From contig JAFQPB010000013.1 of the NCBI GenBank assembly GCA_017411905.1, forward strand, positions 1-17,449: DNA of 17,449 nt, read 5' to 3'. This document shows, piece by piece, positions 10,006 to 16,786 of the stretch (the stretch's first letter is position 1; the number at the start of each line of letters is the position of its first letter). A program made the translations under genes and the position numbers. Under the pieces are notes generated by a model, which ran no database searches, had not been told where the DNA came from, and saw only the letters and a program-made list of their open reading frames with translations. The DNA is from Oscillospiraceae bacterium (GTDB lineage: Bacteria; Bacillota_A; Clostridia; Oscillospirales; Oscillospiraceae).

Positions 10006-10104
10006 TTGGCGGTCTGCGTTTCCCAATACATCAGAAAATTCCTTGATAATACACAAAGTATTGTCTGCGTAATTTTCTTTGTCTTGAAAAACGCAACCAG
10101 CCAA
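10006..10104 (-). other. Long hairpin arm inside the insertion
   Basis: Three nested pairings lie in line. The outer one is 10006-10021 with 10089-10104 (16 positions, two mismatches, one wobble). The middle one is the perfect AGAAAATT (10033-10040) with AATTTTCT (10071-10078). The inner one is 10045-10052 with 10058-10065 (8 bp including one wobble, 5-base loop). Pairing was found by eye; no energy was calculated. Confidence 0.65.
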
Positions 10105-10118
10105 CCAACTGTGAAGCA

Positions 10119-10225
10119 TCCCTCAGTAAATAATTTTTGATTGATTTTTGTCGCAGATGACGCCGCCTTGCTGACGCAAGGCAAGGAAGATAAGGCAAAA
10201 AGGAACAAAAAGGATTGCTGAGGGA
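10119..10225 (-). other. Second hairpin arm inside the insertion
   Basis: A perfect 8-bp stem, TCCCTCAG (10119-10126) with CTGAGGGA (10218-10225), directly abuts the right terminal repeat. It encloses a perfect 7-bp hairpin, GCCTTGC-TGAC-GCAAGGC (10165-10182). With the first arm and the terminal stem this gives a three-way layout. Confidence 0.65.
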
Positions 10226-10251
10226 CTACTGCGGTTCGAATCCGCTCAGCC
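10226..10251 (-). repeat. Right terminal inverted repeat of the insertion
   Basis: Read on the minus strand it starts GGCTGAGCGGATTCGAACCG. Its first base, G at 10251, supplies the third base of the purO stop codon TAG; the T and A come from the flanking TA. The segment GCGGTTCGAATCCGC on the plus strand looks like a tRNA T-arm, but no tRNA body is present. Confidence 0.88.
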
Positions 10252-10964
10252 TATTGATGCTTATTGATAATCCGTTGCTGTACCGCACCGGTTTTTAGGT
10301 CGGTATACCGCACAAATAGAGAGATTTTATTGTTTTCGTCCAAATTCTCCCACAATTCTTTGGTAAACACCTCGATATCACCCGGGATGGAGACCCGCTC
10401 AGGTTCCCCTTGGAAGGTGGGAATTACGGGGTTTCCGTCACAGACATAGGTATGCAGGAAGTAGCCGAGACCACCGATAGCCGGGTATTCCCAGAAGAAG
10501 CGGGCACAGGCAGAGCCTTCTGCATCGGCGGCTTTCAGGATGGATAGCTTATAGCTACCGTCACCTGCCTGCAAGCCGGAAATGCGGGGTGTCCAGTTGG
10601 GGCCGTCGTCCTCAAACTGACGGGTACGCAGTGCCGCCTCCCAGCTTTCGCCCTTCGCTAAGTAATTCCAAATGGTATCGGTCTGGTCACCGTTGGTGAC
10701 GATCAGTCCCTGTCCCACCTGACGAACAGGATGATAGATGATAAGATGGGGGTCTTTCATAAGTGCCGGGTCATAGGCCTCGGTGCGGATACCGTCCGGC
10801 TCCTGTATAAAGACACGGTTACGGGAATTGACACTACGACCCATAATGAAGTAGGCCGCCACCGCCTGTGCGCCGTCGGGGGTAATACCCAACACGATAC
10901 CACGTCCGGGATAGGTGTTGCCCGTCAAACGTTCTGCCATAGTCTTGGTTTCATAAACATTCAT
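10251..10964 (-). CDS. purO: IMP cyclohydrolase, PurO family (archaeal-type)
   Basis: 237 aa; closes FAICAR to IMP, the last step of the pathway. The sequence shows the hallmark PurO segments YPGRGIVLG (18-26) and AYFIMGRSVNSRNRVF (37-52), then YHPVRQVGQGL and TNGDQTDTIW near 76-98. It has no similarity to the cyclohydrolase half of PurH, which it replaces. The start follows GGAGT, whose bases overlap the last codons of purN; the gap is 7 bases. Its stop codon TAG (10253-10251) is formed from a TA target and the first G of the insertion that follows, and the reconstructed original stop is TAA, so the protein ends where it would have without the insertion. The family was first characterised in archaea; its pairing here with a stand-alone transformylase makes the assignment firm. 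Confidence 0.92.
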   Translation of the reverse strand: MNVYETKTMAERLTGNTYPGRGIVLGITPDGAQAVAAYFIMGRSVNSRNRVFIQEPDGIRTEAYDPALMKDPHLIIYHPVRQVGQGLIVTNGDQTDTIWNYLAKGESWEAALRTRQFEDDGPNWTPRISGLQAGDGSYKLSILKAADAEGSACARFFWEYPAIGGLGYFLHTYVCDGNPVIPTFQGEPERVSIPGDIEVFTKELWENLDENNKISLFVRYTDLKTGAVQQRIINKHQ

Positions 10965-10971
10965 AGAAAGA

Positions 10972-11598
10972 TTACTCCTTTACGATCACAGTACGGCCGG
11001 AAACCGCCAGCCGATTTTGACAAAACAGCGCAACTGCTTGAGGCAGCAGCTTCCATTCCGCTTCCTCCATGATCCGCTTTTGCAGTGCCTCGGGGGTGTC
11101 GTTTTCTAAAACAGCAACGCTCTTTTGCAGGATAATGGGGCCGCCGTCACATTCTGCGCTGACAAAGTGTACCGTCGCGCCGGACAGCTTCACGCCATAG
11201 CGTAGCACCTCCTCATGGACACGCAGACCGTAATAGCCTTGTCCGCAGAAGGAGGGGATCAGTGCCGGATGGACGTTTATAATGGCATTGGGATAGGCTT
11301 CTACCAATTCCTCAGTAAAAATAATCATACAGCCCGCCAGTACCACCAAATCGATTTGTAAGTCCTTCAGCATTTTCACCAGCGCAATCGTCATTGCGCG
11401 ACTGGAATCAAAGGACTTCCGGGGCAATACATAACCGGGGATTCCGGCGTTTTCTGCCCGGGTCAGCGCATAAGCACCCTCCTTGGAGGAAATGACCGCC
11501 ACAATCTGGCCGCCGCCTAACTCTCCCCTGTCTTGGGCATCAATCAGTGCCTGCAAATTGGTGCCGCCGCCGGAAACCAGTACCGCAATGCGCTTCAT
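10972..11598 (-). CDS. purN: Phosphoribosylglycinamide formyltransferase (10-formyl-THF dependent)
   Basis: 208 aa, usual length. It formylates GAR to FGAR with 10-formyl-tetrahydrofolate, the third step. Visible features: [12 protein letters not shown] (7-18), the counterpart of the GNGSNLQ phosphate loop; catalytic Asn108 and His110 in [11 protein letters not shown]; and Asp151 in AECDGGPII. The start ATG overlaps the purM stop by four bases (ATGA, 11598-11595), implying translational coupling. Together with the AICAR transformylase it is one of two folate-dependent enzymes in the operon, which fits control by a riboswitch for the folate-stress signal ZTP. The [12 protein letters not shown] segment replaces the more common FPGLHAYxQA-type loop, as in other clostridial forms. 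Confidence 0.96.
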   Translation of the reverse strand: MKRIAVLVSGGGTNLQALIDAQDRGELGGGQIVAVISSKEGAYALTRAENAGIPGYVLPRKSFDSSRAMTIALVKMLKDLQIDLVVLAGCMIIFTEELVEAYPNAIINVHPALIPSFCGQGYYGLRVHEEVLRYGVKLSGATVHFVSAECDGGPIILQKSVAVLENDTPEALQKRIMEEAEWKLLPQAVALFCQNRLAVSGRTVIVKE

Positions 11599-12647
11599 CG
11601 CAGTACCACCTTTTCTTCGCCCTTTTCGATATGTCCGATTATGTAAGCATCTTCACCGTTCTCTTTCAAGACAGCCAGTGCCTTTTCCGCCTGCCCGGCA
11701 GGCACAACGATGCTCATACCCACACCCATATTGTAAGTATTGTACATATCCCGCTCGGGGATATTGCCAAAGGCGGCGATCAGGTCAAAAATGGGCAGAA
11801 CACGGATTGTGCTCTTGTCAATAACTGCACACAGACCATCGGGAATGACCCGGGGAATGTTCTCATAGAAGCCACCGCCGGTGATATGGCTGATACCCTT
11901 TACGTCCACCTGCTCCAGCAGTGCCAAAACAGCCTTGACATAGATTTTTGTGGGAACCAGCAGACTTTCTGCTATGGTCTTGCCGCCCAGCTCCTCCCGG
12001 GGAACATAAAGCTGGGGATTGTTATTGTCAATATCAAACACCTTGCGGCAGAGAGAAAAACCATTGCTGTGGATACCGGTAGAAGGCAGCGCAATGACCA
12101 CATCTCCCTGCGTCATCCGGGTGTTGTCCAAAATTTTCTTCTTATCCACGATACCGACTGCAAAGCCCGCCAAATCGTAGTCCTCCACAGGCATCATACC
12201 GGGATGCTCTGCAGTCTCACCGCCGATGAGCGCCGCGCCGGACTGAACACAGCCCTCGGCCACACCGGAGACGATCTGGGCGATCTTTTCGGGGTAGTTT
12301 TTGCCACAGGCAATGTAGTCAAGGAAAAACAGGGGCTTCGCGCCGCAGCATATAATATCGTTGACACACATAGCCACCGCATCGATGCCGATGGTATCGT
12401 GCTTGTCCATAAGGATCGCCAGCTTTACTTTTGTGCCGCAGCCATCGGTGCCGGAGACCAGCACCGGCTCTTCCATACCGGCAATGGGAAGTCCAAAACA
12501 ACCGCCAAAGCCGCCTACGTCATCGAGGCAACCCTCGTTGCGGGTGCGGGCGATGTGCTTTTTCATCAGTTCTACCGCCCGATAGCCGGCGGTGATGTCC
12601 ACACCGGCCGCGGCATAGCTTGCGGAATAAGAATTGTTATGTTCCAT
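11595..12647 (-). CDS. purM: Phosphoribosylformylglycinamidine cyclo-ligase (AIR synthetase)
   Basis: 350 aa, typical of the family. It closes FGAM to AIR with ATP, the fifth step. Motifs seen: [13 protein letters not shown] near the start (10-22); [13 protein letters not shown] (65-77), with Cys where DGVGTK is usual; [12 protein letters not shown] (87-98); [15 protein letters not shown] in the middle; [11 protein letters not shown] and [12 protein letters not shown] in the C-terminal half. The ATG follows AAAGGAG with good spacing and lies 12 bases after purF. Its stop codon overlaps the purN start. Nothing looks degraded. Confidence 0.97.
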   Translation of the reverse strand: MEHNNSYSASYAAAGVDITAGYRAVELMKKHIARTRNEGCLDDVGGFGGCFGLPIAGMEEPVLVSGTDGCGTKVKLAILMDKHDTIGIDAVAMCVNDIICCGAKPLFFLDYIACGKNYPEKIAQIVSGVAEGCVQSGAALIGGETAEHPGMMPVEDYDLAGFAVGIVDKKKILDNTRMTQGDVVIALPSTGIHSNGFSLCRKVFDIDNNNPQLYVPREELGGKTIAESLLVPTKIYVKAVLALLEQVDVKGISHITGGGFYENIPRVIPDGLCAVIDKSTIRVLPIFDLIAAFGNIPERDMYNTYNMGVGMSIVVPAGQAEKALAVLKENGEDAYIIGHIEKGEEKVVLR

Positions 12648-12659
12648 ATTTTTCTCCTT

Positions 12660-14084
12660 TTATTCTTTGCCCGTCCAGCAGTAGGTACACAGCTTACAAG
12701 GCTCTAACCCGATGGCATTTACCACGCCCTCCAGAGATTGGAAGCCCAAAGAGGCAAAGTTAAACTTATCACAGATTGCCTGCCGCATAGCTCTGCCCCG
12801 TTCGGTCTTGCCGTCGGCATATTCATCCAGATGCTTCATACCTTCCTCGCCCTCCAGCTCCAAGATTACCCGACGGGTAATGAGATCCAAATCGCTGGTA
12901 GAGCGGGAGAAATTCAGGTACTTACAGCCATACATAATAGGCGGGCAGGCAGAGCGCATATGCACGGATTTCGCTCCGTTTTCGTAGAGGAATTCCACCG
13001 TCTCCCGAAGCTGTGTGCCCCGGACGATAGAATCGTCTACAAACAGCAAATTCTTGTCCTTAATCAGGTCATGGACAGGAATTTGCTTCATCTTTGCGAT
13101 CTTTGCCCGATCCACCTGTCGGGCAGGGGTAAAGCTTCTTGCCCAAGTAGGCGTGTACTTAATGAATGCCCGTGCAAAGGGTCTGCCGGTGCGGTTGGCA
13201 TAGCCGATGGCGTGAGGCGTTCCGGAATCGGGCACACCGCCTACATAGTCGATGTCCATACTGCGCCCCTGCTCCATATCCCGTTCGGCAATGGCCGCGC
13301 CGTTACGGTAGCGCATTGCCTCCACGTTGATACCCTCGTAGGTAGAAGTAGGATAGCCGTAATAGCTCCAAAGAAAAGCGCAGATGCGCATATCCTTGCC
13401 CGGGGCGGCGAGGCGGGTCATACCGTCGGGAGACAGCTCCACAATTTCTCCGGGGCCTAACTCGCAGACCTTTTCATAACCCAGCTTGGTAAAGGCAAAC
13501 TCCTCAAAAGAAGCGCAGTAGCCATCTGCATTTCTGCCGATCTGCACCGGAATGCGTCCCAGCTTATCGCGAGCGGCAATAATGTTGCCGTTGTCTTTGA
13601 GGATCAGAATATTAGCTGTTCCCTCGATTGCCTTCTGCGCAAAACGAATGCCATCGGCGAAACTGCTCTTTTGGTCGATCAGTGCCGCCACCAACTCGGT
13701 AGTATTGACCTTACCACCGGTCATTGCGTCAAAGTGACCGCCGCTGAAGGAAAGATAGCGGTCGATAAGGGCATCTGCGTTGTTGATAATACCGACGGTA
13801 CACAAAGCATAGGTGCCCAAATTGGAACGGATCAGCATAGGCTGGGGATCGCTGTCGGAAATGCAGCCGATCACAGACGTGCCTTGCATTTCGCTGAAAA
13901 TGTGCTCAAACTTGGTGCGGAACGGTGCGTTTTCGATATTGTGGATCTTCCGCTGCAGGCCGATCTCCTTATCGTAGGCGGCCATACCGCCCCGGCGTGT
14001 TCCCAAATGGGAGTGGTAATCCACACCGAAAAACACATCCATCATACAATCCTCACGAGATGTAATACCAAAAAAACCGCCCAT
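12660..14084 (-). CDS. purF: Amidophosphoribosyltransferase-like protein with a degenerate glutaminase domain
   Basis: 474 aa, full PurF length. PurF makes phosphoribosylamine from PRPP, the committed step. The C-terminal phosphoribosyltransferase half is convincing: VPDSGTPHAIGYA (284-296), the ARSFTP loop (315-320), PRPP motif LLFVDDSIVRGTQ (346-358). Cysteines fitting the Bacillus-type iron-sulphur site are kept: Cys235, Cys380 or Cys387, and the C-terminal CKLCTYCWTGK (463-473). The N-terminal class II glutaminase half is not catalytic by inspection: it begins MGGFFGI where active enzymes have (M)CGIxGI, so nucleophile Cys is Gly; the GHVRYST and HNG motifs appear as GCISDSDPQP (73-82) and VGIINNAD (97-104). 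It may use free ammonia or a partner glutaminase, or have another role. The start follows GGAGT; no upstream start restores a cysteine. It lies 13 bases after purC. Confidence 0.88.
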   Translation of the reverse strand: MGGFFGITSREDCMMDVFFGVDYHSHLGTRRGGMAAYDKEIGLQRKIHNIENAPFRTKFEHIFSEMQGTSVIGCISDSDPQPMLIRSNLGTYALCTVGIINNADALIDRYLSFSGGHFDAMTGGKVNTTELVAALIDQKSSFADGIRFAQKAIEGTANILILKDNGNIIAARDKLGRIPVQIGRNADGYCASFEEFAFTKLGYEKVCELGPGEIVELSPDGMTRLAAPGKDMRICAFLWSYYGYPTSTYEGINVEAMRYRNGAAIAERDMEQGRSMDIDYVGGVPDSGTPHAIGYANRTGRPFARAFIKYTPTWARSFTPARQVDRAKIAKMKQIPVHDLIKDKNLLFVDDSIVRGTQLRETVEFLYENGAKSVHMRSACPPIMYGCKYLNFSRSTSDLDLITRRVILELEGEEGMKHLDEYADGKTERGRAMRQAICDKFNFASLGFQSLEGVVNAIGLEPCKLCTYCWTGKE

Positions 14085-14097
14085 TTATTACTCCTTT

Positions 14098-14784
14098 TTA
14101 CGCGAAAAACAGCTTGTTAAGGGTCATAGGATCGACATAACTACCGTCCTTGTAGACCCGCATATTGCCGGATGCAATCTCATCGATGAGCATTACGTTT
14201 CCGTCAGCATCGTAGCCAAACTCGAACTTAATGTCATACATATCAAGACCCTTTTCCTTCAGGTCGTCGGCAACGATTTTCGTGATGGCTTGGGTCATTG
14301 CCTTCAGGTCATCGTACTGCTGTGCAGTCATAACGCCCAAATCCACAAGGCCGTCCTTGGTGACCAGCGGATCGCCCTTTTCGTCATTTTTGAAGGTGGT
14401 CTCCACATAAGCGGGCAGATCCTGACCCTCGGTGCAGTAATCGGAATAGCGGCGGTAGAAGGAGCCTACAGCCTTATAGCGGCAGATGACCTCCAAGCCC
14501 TTACCGAAAACCTTGGCAGGGAGAACTTCCATCGTAGTGTTCGCCAGATCCGCGCTGACATAATGGGTGCGGATACCTGCGGCATTGATCTTCTCAAAGA
14601 AATAGATGCTCATCCGTAAATTCACATCGCCCACGCCTTCAATGGTCAGACCCACCGCATTTTCACCGGGGTCAAACACACCGTCCTTACCGGTACAATC
14701 GTCCTTGAATTTCAGCAGATAGTTGCCGTTTTCGAGTGCGAAAACATCCTTGGTCTTTCCGGTGTAAACAAGCTTCTTTTCCAT
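14098..14784 (-). CDS. purC: Phosphoribosylaminoimidazole-succinocarboxamide synthase (SAICAR synthetase)
   Basis: 228 aa, normal length. It joins CAIR with aspartate, using ATP, to give SAICAR. Motifs: GKTKDVF near the start (9-15), [20 protein letters not shown] (101-120), [21 protein letters not shown] (186-206). The next enzyme, adenylosuccinate lyase (PurB), is not in the window although every surrounding step is. The start at 14784 is preferred over an in-frame ATG at 14859, which would lie inside the end of purE; a modest GAGG precedes the chosen ATG. It lies 19 bases after purE. Confidence 0.96.
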   Translation of the reverse strand: MEKKLVYTGKTKDVFALENGNYLLKFKDDCTGKDGVFDPGENAVGLTIEGVGDVNLRMSIYFFEKINAAGIRTHYVSADLANTTMEVLPAKVFGKGLEVICRYKAVGSFYRRYSDYCTEGQDLPAYVETTFKNDEKGDPLVTKDGLVDLGVMTAQQYDDLKAMTQAITKIVADDLKEKGLDMYDIKFEFGYDADGNVMLIDEIASGNMRVYKDGSYVDPMTLNKLFFA

Positions 14785-14803
14785 AATAGCATCCTCTTTC
14801 TTT

Positions 14804-15298
14804 TTATTTATTGAGCTCTGCCTGGAGGGCAGCATCTTTTTCCAAAACCTTCTTTGCATCTTTTTGCCGTTTTTCTATCAGCCGCTTGGAGAGTTCCTCA
14901 TCACTTACTGCCAAGATTTGGGCAGAAAGCAAAGCGGCATTAACACCCCCATTAATGGCAACGGTCGCAACAGGGATACCGCTGGGCATCTGTACCGTTG
15001 ACAAAAGAGCATCAATGCCGTCCAAATACGTAGATTTACAGGGGATACCGATCACAGGCAAGGTGGTATTTGCCGCCATTGCGCCGGCAAGATGGGCCGC
15101 CATACCAGCCGCAGCGACAATGACCCCAATGCCGTTTTTTCGCGCATCGCGCGCAAAGGCCGCCGCCTCCTCAGGGGTGCGGTGGGCAGAGTAAATATGG
15201 CATTCGTAGGGTACACCCAATTCCGTCAATGTATCCATCGTTTTGCGCAGGATCGGAAGATCGCTGTCGCTTCCCATAACAATTCCGACTTTCTTCAT
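14804..15298 (-). CDS. purE: N5-carboxyaminoimidazole ribonucleotide mutase (class I PurE)
   Basis: 164 aa; converts N5-CAIR to CAIR, the sixth-step product. Motifs: GSDSDLP (9-15), [10 protein letters not shown] with the active-site His39 (36-45), [15 protein letters not shown] (62-76), and LPVIGIP plus [16 protein letters not shown] (80-115), which place it with class I mutases and not the direct-carboxylating class II enzymes. Class I PurE is normally fed by PurK, for which there is no gene in the window. The first gene of the operon; its start at 15298 follows AAGGAGG eight bases upstream. An in-frame ATG at 15343 lies inside the terminator hairpin and is rejected. The C-terminal tail after about residue 133 is highly charged and probably helical. 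Confidence 0.96.
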   Translation of the reverse strand: MKKVGIVMGSDSDLPILRKTMDTLTELGVPYECHIYSAHRTPEEAAAFARDARKNGIGVIVAAAGMAAHLAGAMAANTTLPVIGIPCKSTYLDGIDALLSTVQMPSGIPVATVAINGGVNAALLSAQILAVSDEELSKRLIEKRQKDAKKVLEKDAALQAELNK

Positions 15299-15321
15299 AT
15301 GGGTTTCCTCCTTATCAATAT

Positions 15322-15364
15322 AAAAAGGGCGCACTTCCACCATTTTATCAGGTTAAGTGCGCCC
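15322..15364 (-). terminator. Riboswitch-controlled intrinsic terminator before purE
   Basis: On the minus strand GGGCGCACTT (15364-15355) pairs perfectly with AAGTGCGCCC (15336-15327), followed by TTTTTATA. The first four stem bases (15364-15361) are also the conserved 3' GGGC of the ZTP aptamer. Aptamer and terminator therefore compete, predicting that ligand binding lets transcription continue. Confidence 0.92.
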
Positions 15365-15432
15365 AGACGGTCGGCTCAAAATGCGCCCTTACTCCACGTG
15401 GTCATCCACTTATCCGTCAGTCATAAGGGTGT
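15361..15432 (-). promoter_or_regulatory. ZTP (pfl) riboswitch aptamer controlling the purine operon
   Basis: The minus strand carries the pfl-motif signature. CCCTTA (15429-15424) pairs with TAAGGG (15391-15386) as P1. The conserved TGACTGACGG (15423-15414) follows. GTGG-ATGA-CCAC forms a hairpin (15409-15398), followed by CGTGGAG. The 3' part reads GCCGACCGTCTGGGC (15375-15361). GACGG (15418-15414) and CCGTC (15370-15366) give the expected pseudoknot. The class binds ZMP/ZTP, which builds up when 10-formyl-tetrahydrofolate is short, and usually turns genes on. Position in the purE leader, between a promoter and a terminator, agrees. Confidence 0.94.
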
Positions 15433-15448
15433 CATATGCTGTACGACA

Positions 15449-15477
15449 AATATACCATATTTTTTCCCGGCAGTCAA
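15449..15477 (-). promoter_or_regulatory. Promoter of the purine operon
   Basis: On the minus strand TTGACT (15477-15472), a 17-base spacer and TATATT (15454-15449) lie just upstream of the riboswitch. Transcription would start near 15442, so the leader contains the entire aptamer and terminator. No PurR-type CGAA box pair was recognised. Confidence 0.75.
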
Positions 15478-15562
15478 CTTGAATTGTCCACACTTTTCAA
15501 AAAATACGATTGTGTCCAAAAATCAGTCACAGGATGGAAATTTTTCTGTGAAAAATAAATAT

Positions 15563-15602
15563 TTTACAACGGCTTTACAGTGGTGTATAATAAATGTATA
15601 AT
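15563..15602 (+). promoter_or_regulatory. Two interleaved promoters of guaA, offset by 11 bp
   Basis: P1 is TTTACA (15563-15568), 17 bases, TATAAT (15586-15591). P2 is TTTACA (15574-15579), 17 bases, TATAAT (15597-15602). Both have identical hexamers and spacer length and are shifted by one helical turn. They lie upstream of guaA and are divergent from the purine promoter, about 86 bases away. Confidence 0.75.
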
Positions 15603-15644
15603 ACTTATATTGCACCGAAATATATTCATCACGGAGGAATTACT

Positions 15645-16646
15645 ATGAATACGAACGTTCGGCCAGAAACTATGCAGCGGATCACAGATCTTACCCTCGC
15701 GCAGGCGTTTATTGAAGCACAGGTGGCGGAAATCCGGGAACAGGTGGGTAATAAAAAGGTGCTTTTAGCACTGTCCGGCGGTGTGGACTCCTCTGTGGTA
15801 GCCGCGCTGCTCATCAAAGCCATCGGCAAGCAGCTTGTCTGTGTCCACGTAAACCACGGCCTTATGCGAAAAGGCGAAAGCGAGGATGTGATCCGTATTT
15901 TCCGGGAGGGTTTGGATGCAAACCTCATCTATGTGGATGCTACAGACCGCTTTTTAGATCTTCTTGCCGGTGTCTCTGACCCGGAAAAGAAGCGTAAAAT
16001 CATCGGCGGTGAATTTATCAAGGTATTTGACGAAGAAGCTGCCAAGCTCAGCGGTATCGAATTTTTAGCGCAGGGCACCATCTATCCTGACATTTTGGAG
16101 TCTATCGAGGCTAAGGAAAGCGGCAAGCCTGTCAAGTCCCACCACAACGTGGGCGGTCTGCCTGAGGATATGAAAATGGAGCTGGTTGAGCCGATTAAAC
16201 TTCTCTACAAGGACGAGGTTCGGGTAGTTGGCGAAGCCCTCGGTCTGCCCCACGGTATGGTCTACCGTCAGCCCTTCCCCGGTCCCGGCTTGGGTGTCCG
16301 GTGTTTGGGTGCCATTACCCGTGACCGGCTCCACGCCCTGCGGGAGGCAGATGCCATTTTGCGGGAGGAATTTGACAGTTGCGGCCTTGCCAAGTCTGTT
16401 TGGCAGTACTTTATTTCCGTGCCGGATATGAAGAGTGTCGGTGTGAAAGACGGTGCCCGCTACGAAGGCTGGCCCGCCATCATCCGGGCTGTGAATACGG
16501 TAGATGCGATGACTGCCACCATTGAAGAAATCCCTTATACCGTTTTGCACAAGGTCACCCAGCGCATCACCGCCGAGGTTCCCGGCATCAACCGCGTTCT
16601 CTACGACCTGACACCTAAGCCCACCGGCACAATAGAGTGGGAATGA
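15645..16646 (+). CDS. guaA: GMP synthase, ATP-pyrophosphatase subunit (no glutaminase domain)
   Basis: 333 aa; amidates XMP to GMP through an adenylated intermediate. Motifs: N-type pyrophosphatase loop LALSGGVDSSVVA (41-53), KSHHNVGGLP (164-173), RQPFPGPGLGVR (208-219), and the dimerisation-domain ending EVPGINRVLYDLTPKPTGTIEWE. The roughly 190-residue N-terminal class I glutaminase of ordinary bacterial GuaA is absent. The protein corresponds to the archaeal-style GuaAb subunit, so it needs free ammonia or a separate GuaAa subunit, not found in this window. The start at 15645 follows GGAGG (15633-15637); the in-frame ATG at 15594 lies within the promoter. Divergent from the purine operon, it completes the route that guaB begins. 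Confidence 0.94.
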   Translation: MNTNVRPETMQRITDLTLAQAFIEAQVAEIREQVGNKKVLLALSGGVDSSVVAALLIKAIGKQLVCVHVNHGLMRKGESEDVIRIFREGLDANLIYVDATDRFLDLLAGVSDPEKKRKIIGGEFIKVFDEEAAKLSGIEFLAQGTIYPDILESIEAKESGKPVKSHHNVGGLPEDMKMELVEPIKLLYKDEVRVVGEALGLPHGMVYRQPFPGPGLGVRCLGAITRDRLHALREADAILREEFDSCGLAKSVWQYFISVPDMKSVGVKDGARYEGWPAIIRAVNTVDAMTATIEEIPYTVLHKVTQRITAEVPGINRVLYDLTPKPTGTIEWE

Positions 16647-16685
16647 CCCCGTGTGGCTATGTGGTTCTTTGAATAGTTATAAAAA

Positions 16686-16727
16686 CACCGTATTTTGCGG
16701 CAAATGTCGCAAAATACGGTGCTTTTT
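16686..16727 (+). terminator. Intrinsic terminator of guaA
   Basis: A perfect 14-bp stem, CACCGTATTTTGCG (16686-16699) with its complement at 16708-16721, 8-base loop GCAAATGT, then CTTTTT. An A-run before the stem (16681-16685) would give a T-run on the other strand, so it may work in both directions. Confidence 0.92.
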
Positions 16728-16765
16728 GTTCTTCTTTTGCGTAATTCGAAATCTACTGTTTTGAA

Positions 16766-16786
16766 TTTGACCAACTTTTGACCAAC
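16766..16786 (+). repeat. Direct repeat TTTGACCAAC, two copies
   Basis: TTTGACCAAC occurs at 16766-16775 and again at 16777-16786, an 11-base period. It lies between the guaA terminator and the next gene, in AT-rich DNA without coding signals. It could be a regulator or recombinase binding site; its role is not known. Confidence 0.6.

Larger units (their letters stand above)
9974..10253. mobile_element. 276-bp MITE-like insertion with 26-bp inverted ends and TA flanks, in the purO stop codon
   Basis: Bases 9976-10251 are bounded by inverted repeats matching at 24 of 26 positions and flanked on both sides by TA (9974-9975 and 10252-10253). TA duplication is typical of IS630/Tc1-mariner elements and the small non-autonomous elements they move. 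There is no credible gene inside. Removing the insertion and one TA rebuilds, on the minus strand, CAA-TAA-GGAGAACATT-ATG: the purO stop, a ribosome site and the transformylase start, spaced like the rest of the operon. The insertion therefore split the purO stop codon and restored it as TAG. Internally it forms two arms of paired segments (see the hairpin entries). Classification as a MITE is inferred; a structured RNA element or another mobile type is possible. Confidence 0.75.

Noticed and set aside
8778..10208. A longer transformylase starting at 10208
   Set aside because: The extra N-terminal 82 residues are encoded by the inserted element, match no PurH sequence I recognise, and bypass the good AAGGAG site before 9962.
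10226..10253. tRNA-like 3' end (GCGGTTCGAATCCGC followed by CTCAGCC) on the plus strand
   Set aside because: The acceptor-like pairing is just the element's terminal inverted repeat; there is no D-arm, anticodon arm or normal tRNA length between the ends.
14804..15343. PurE start at 15343
   Set aside because: That ATG lies in the loop of the riboswitch terminator and lacks a ribosome site; the family begins at [13 protein letters not shown].
15478..15562. Purine repressor operator or purine riboswitch in the divergent region
   Set aside because: I saw no paired CGAA-type PurBox and no purine-aptamer core; the regulation visible is the ZTP riboswitch. Short TTGTCCACAC and TTGTGTCCA look-alikes are too weak to call.
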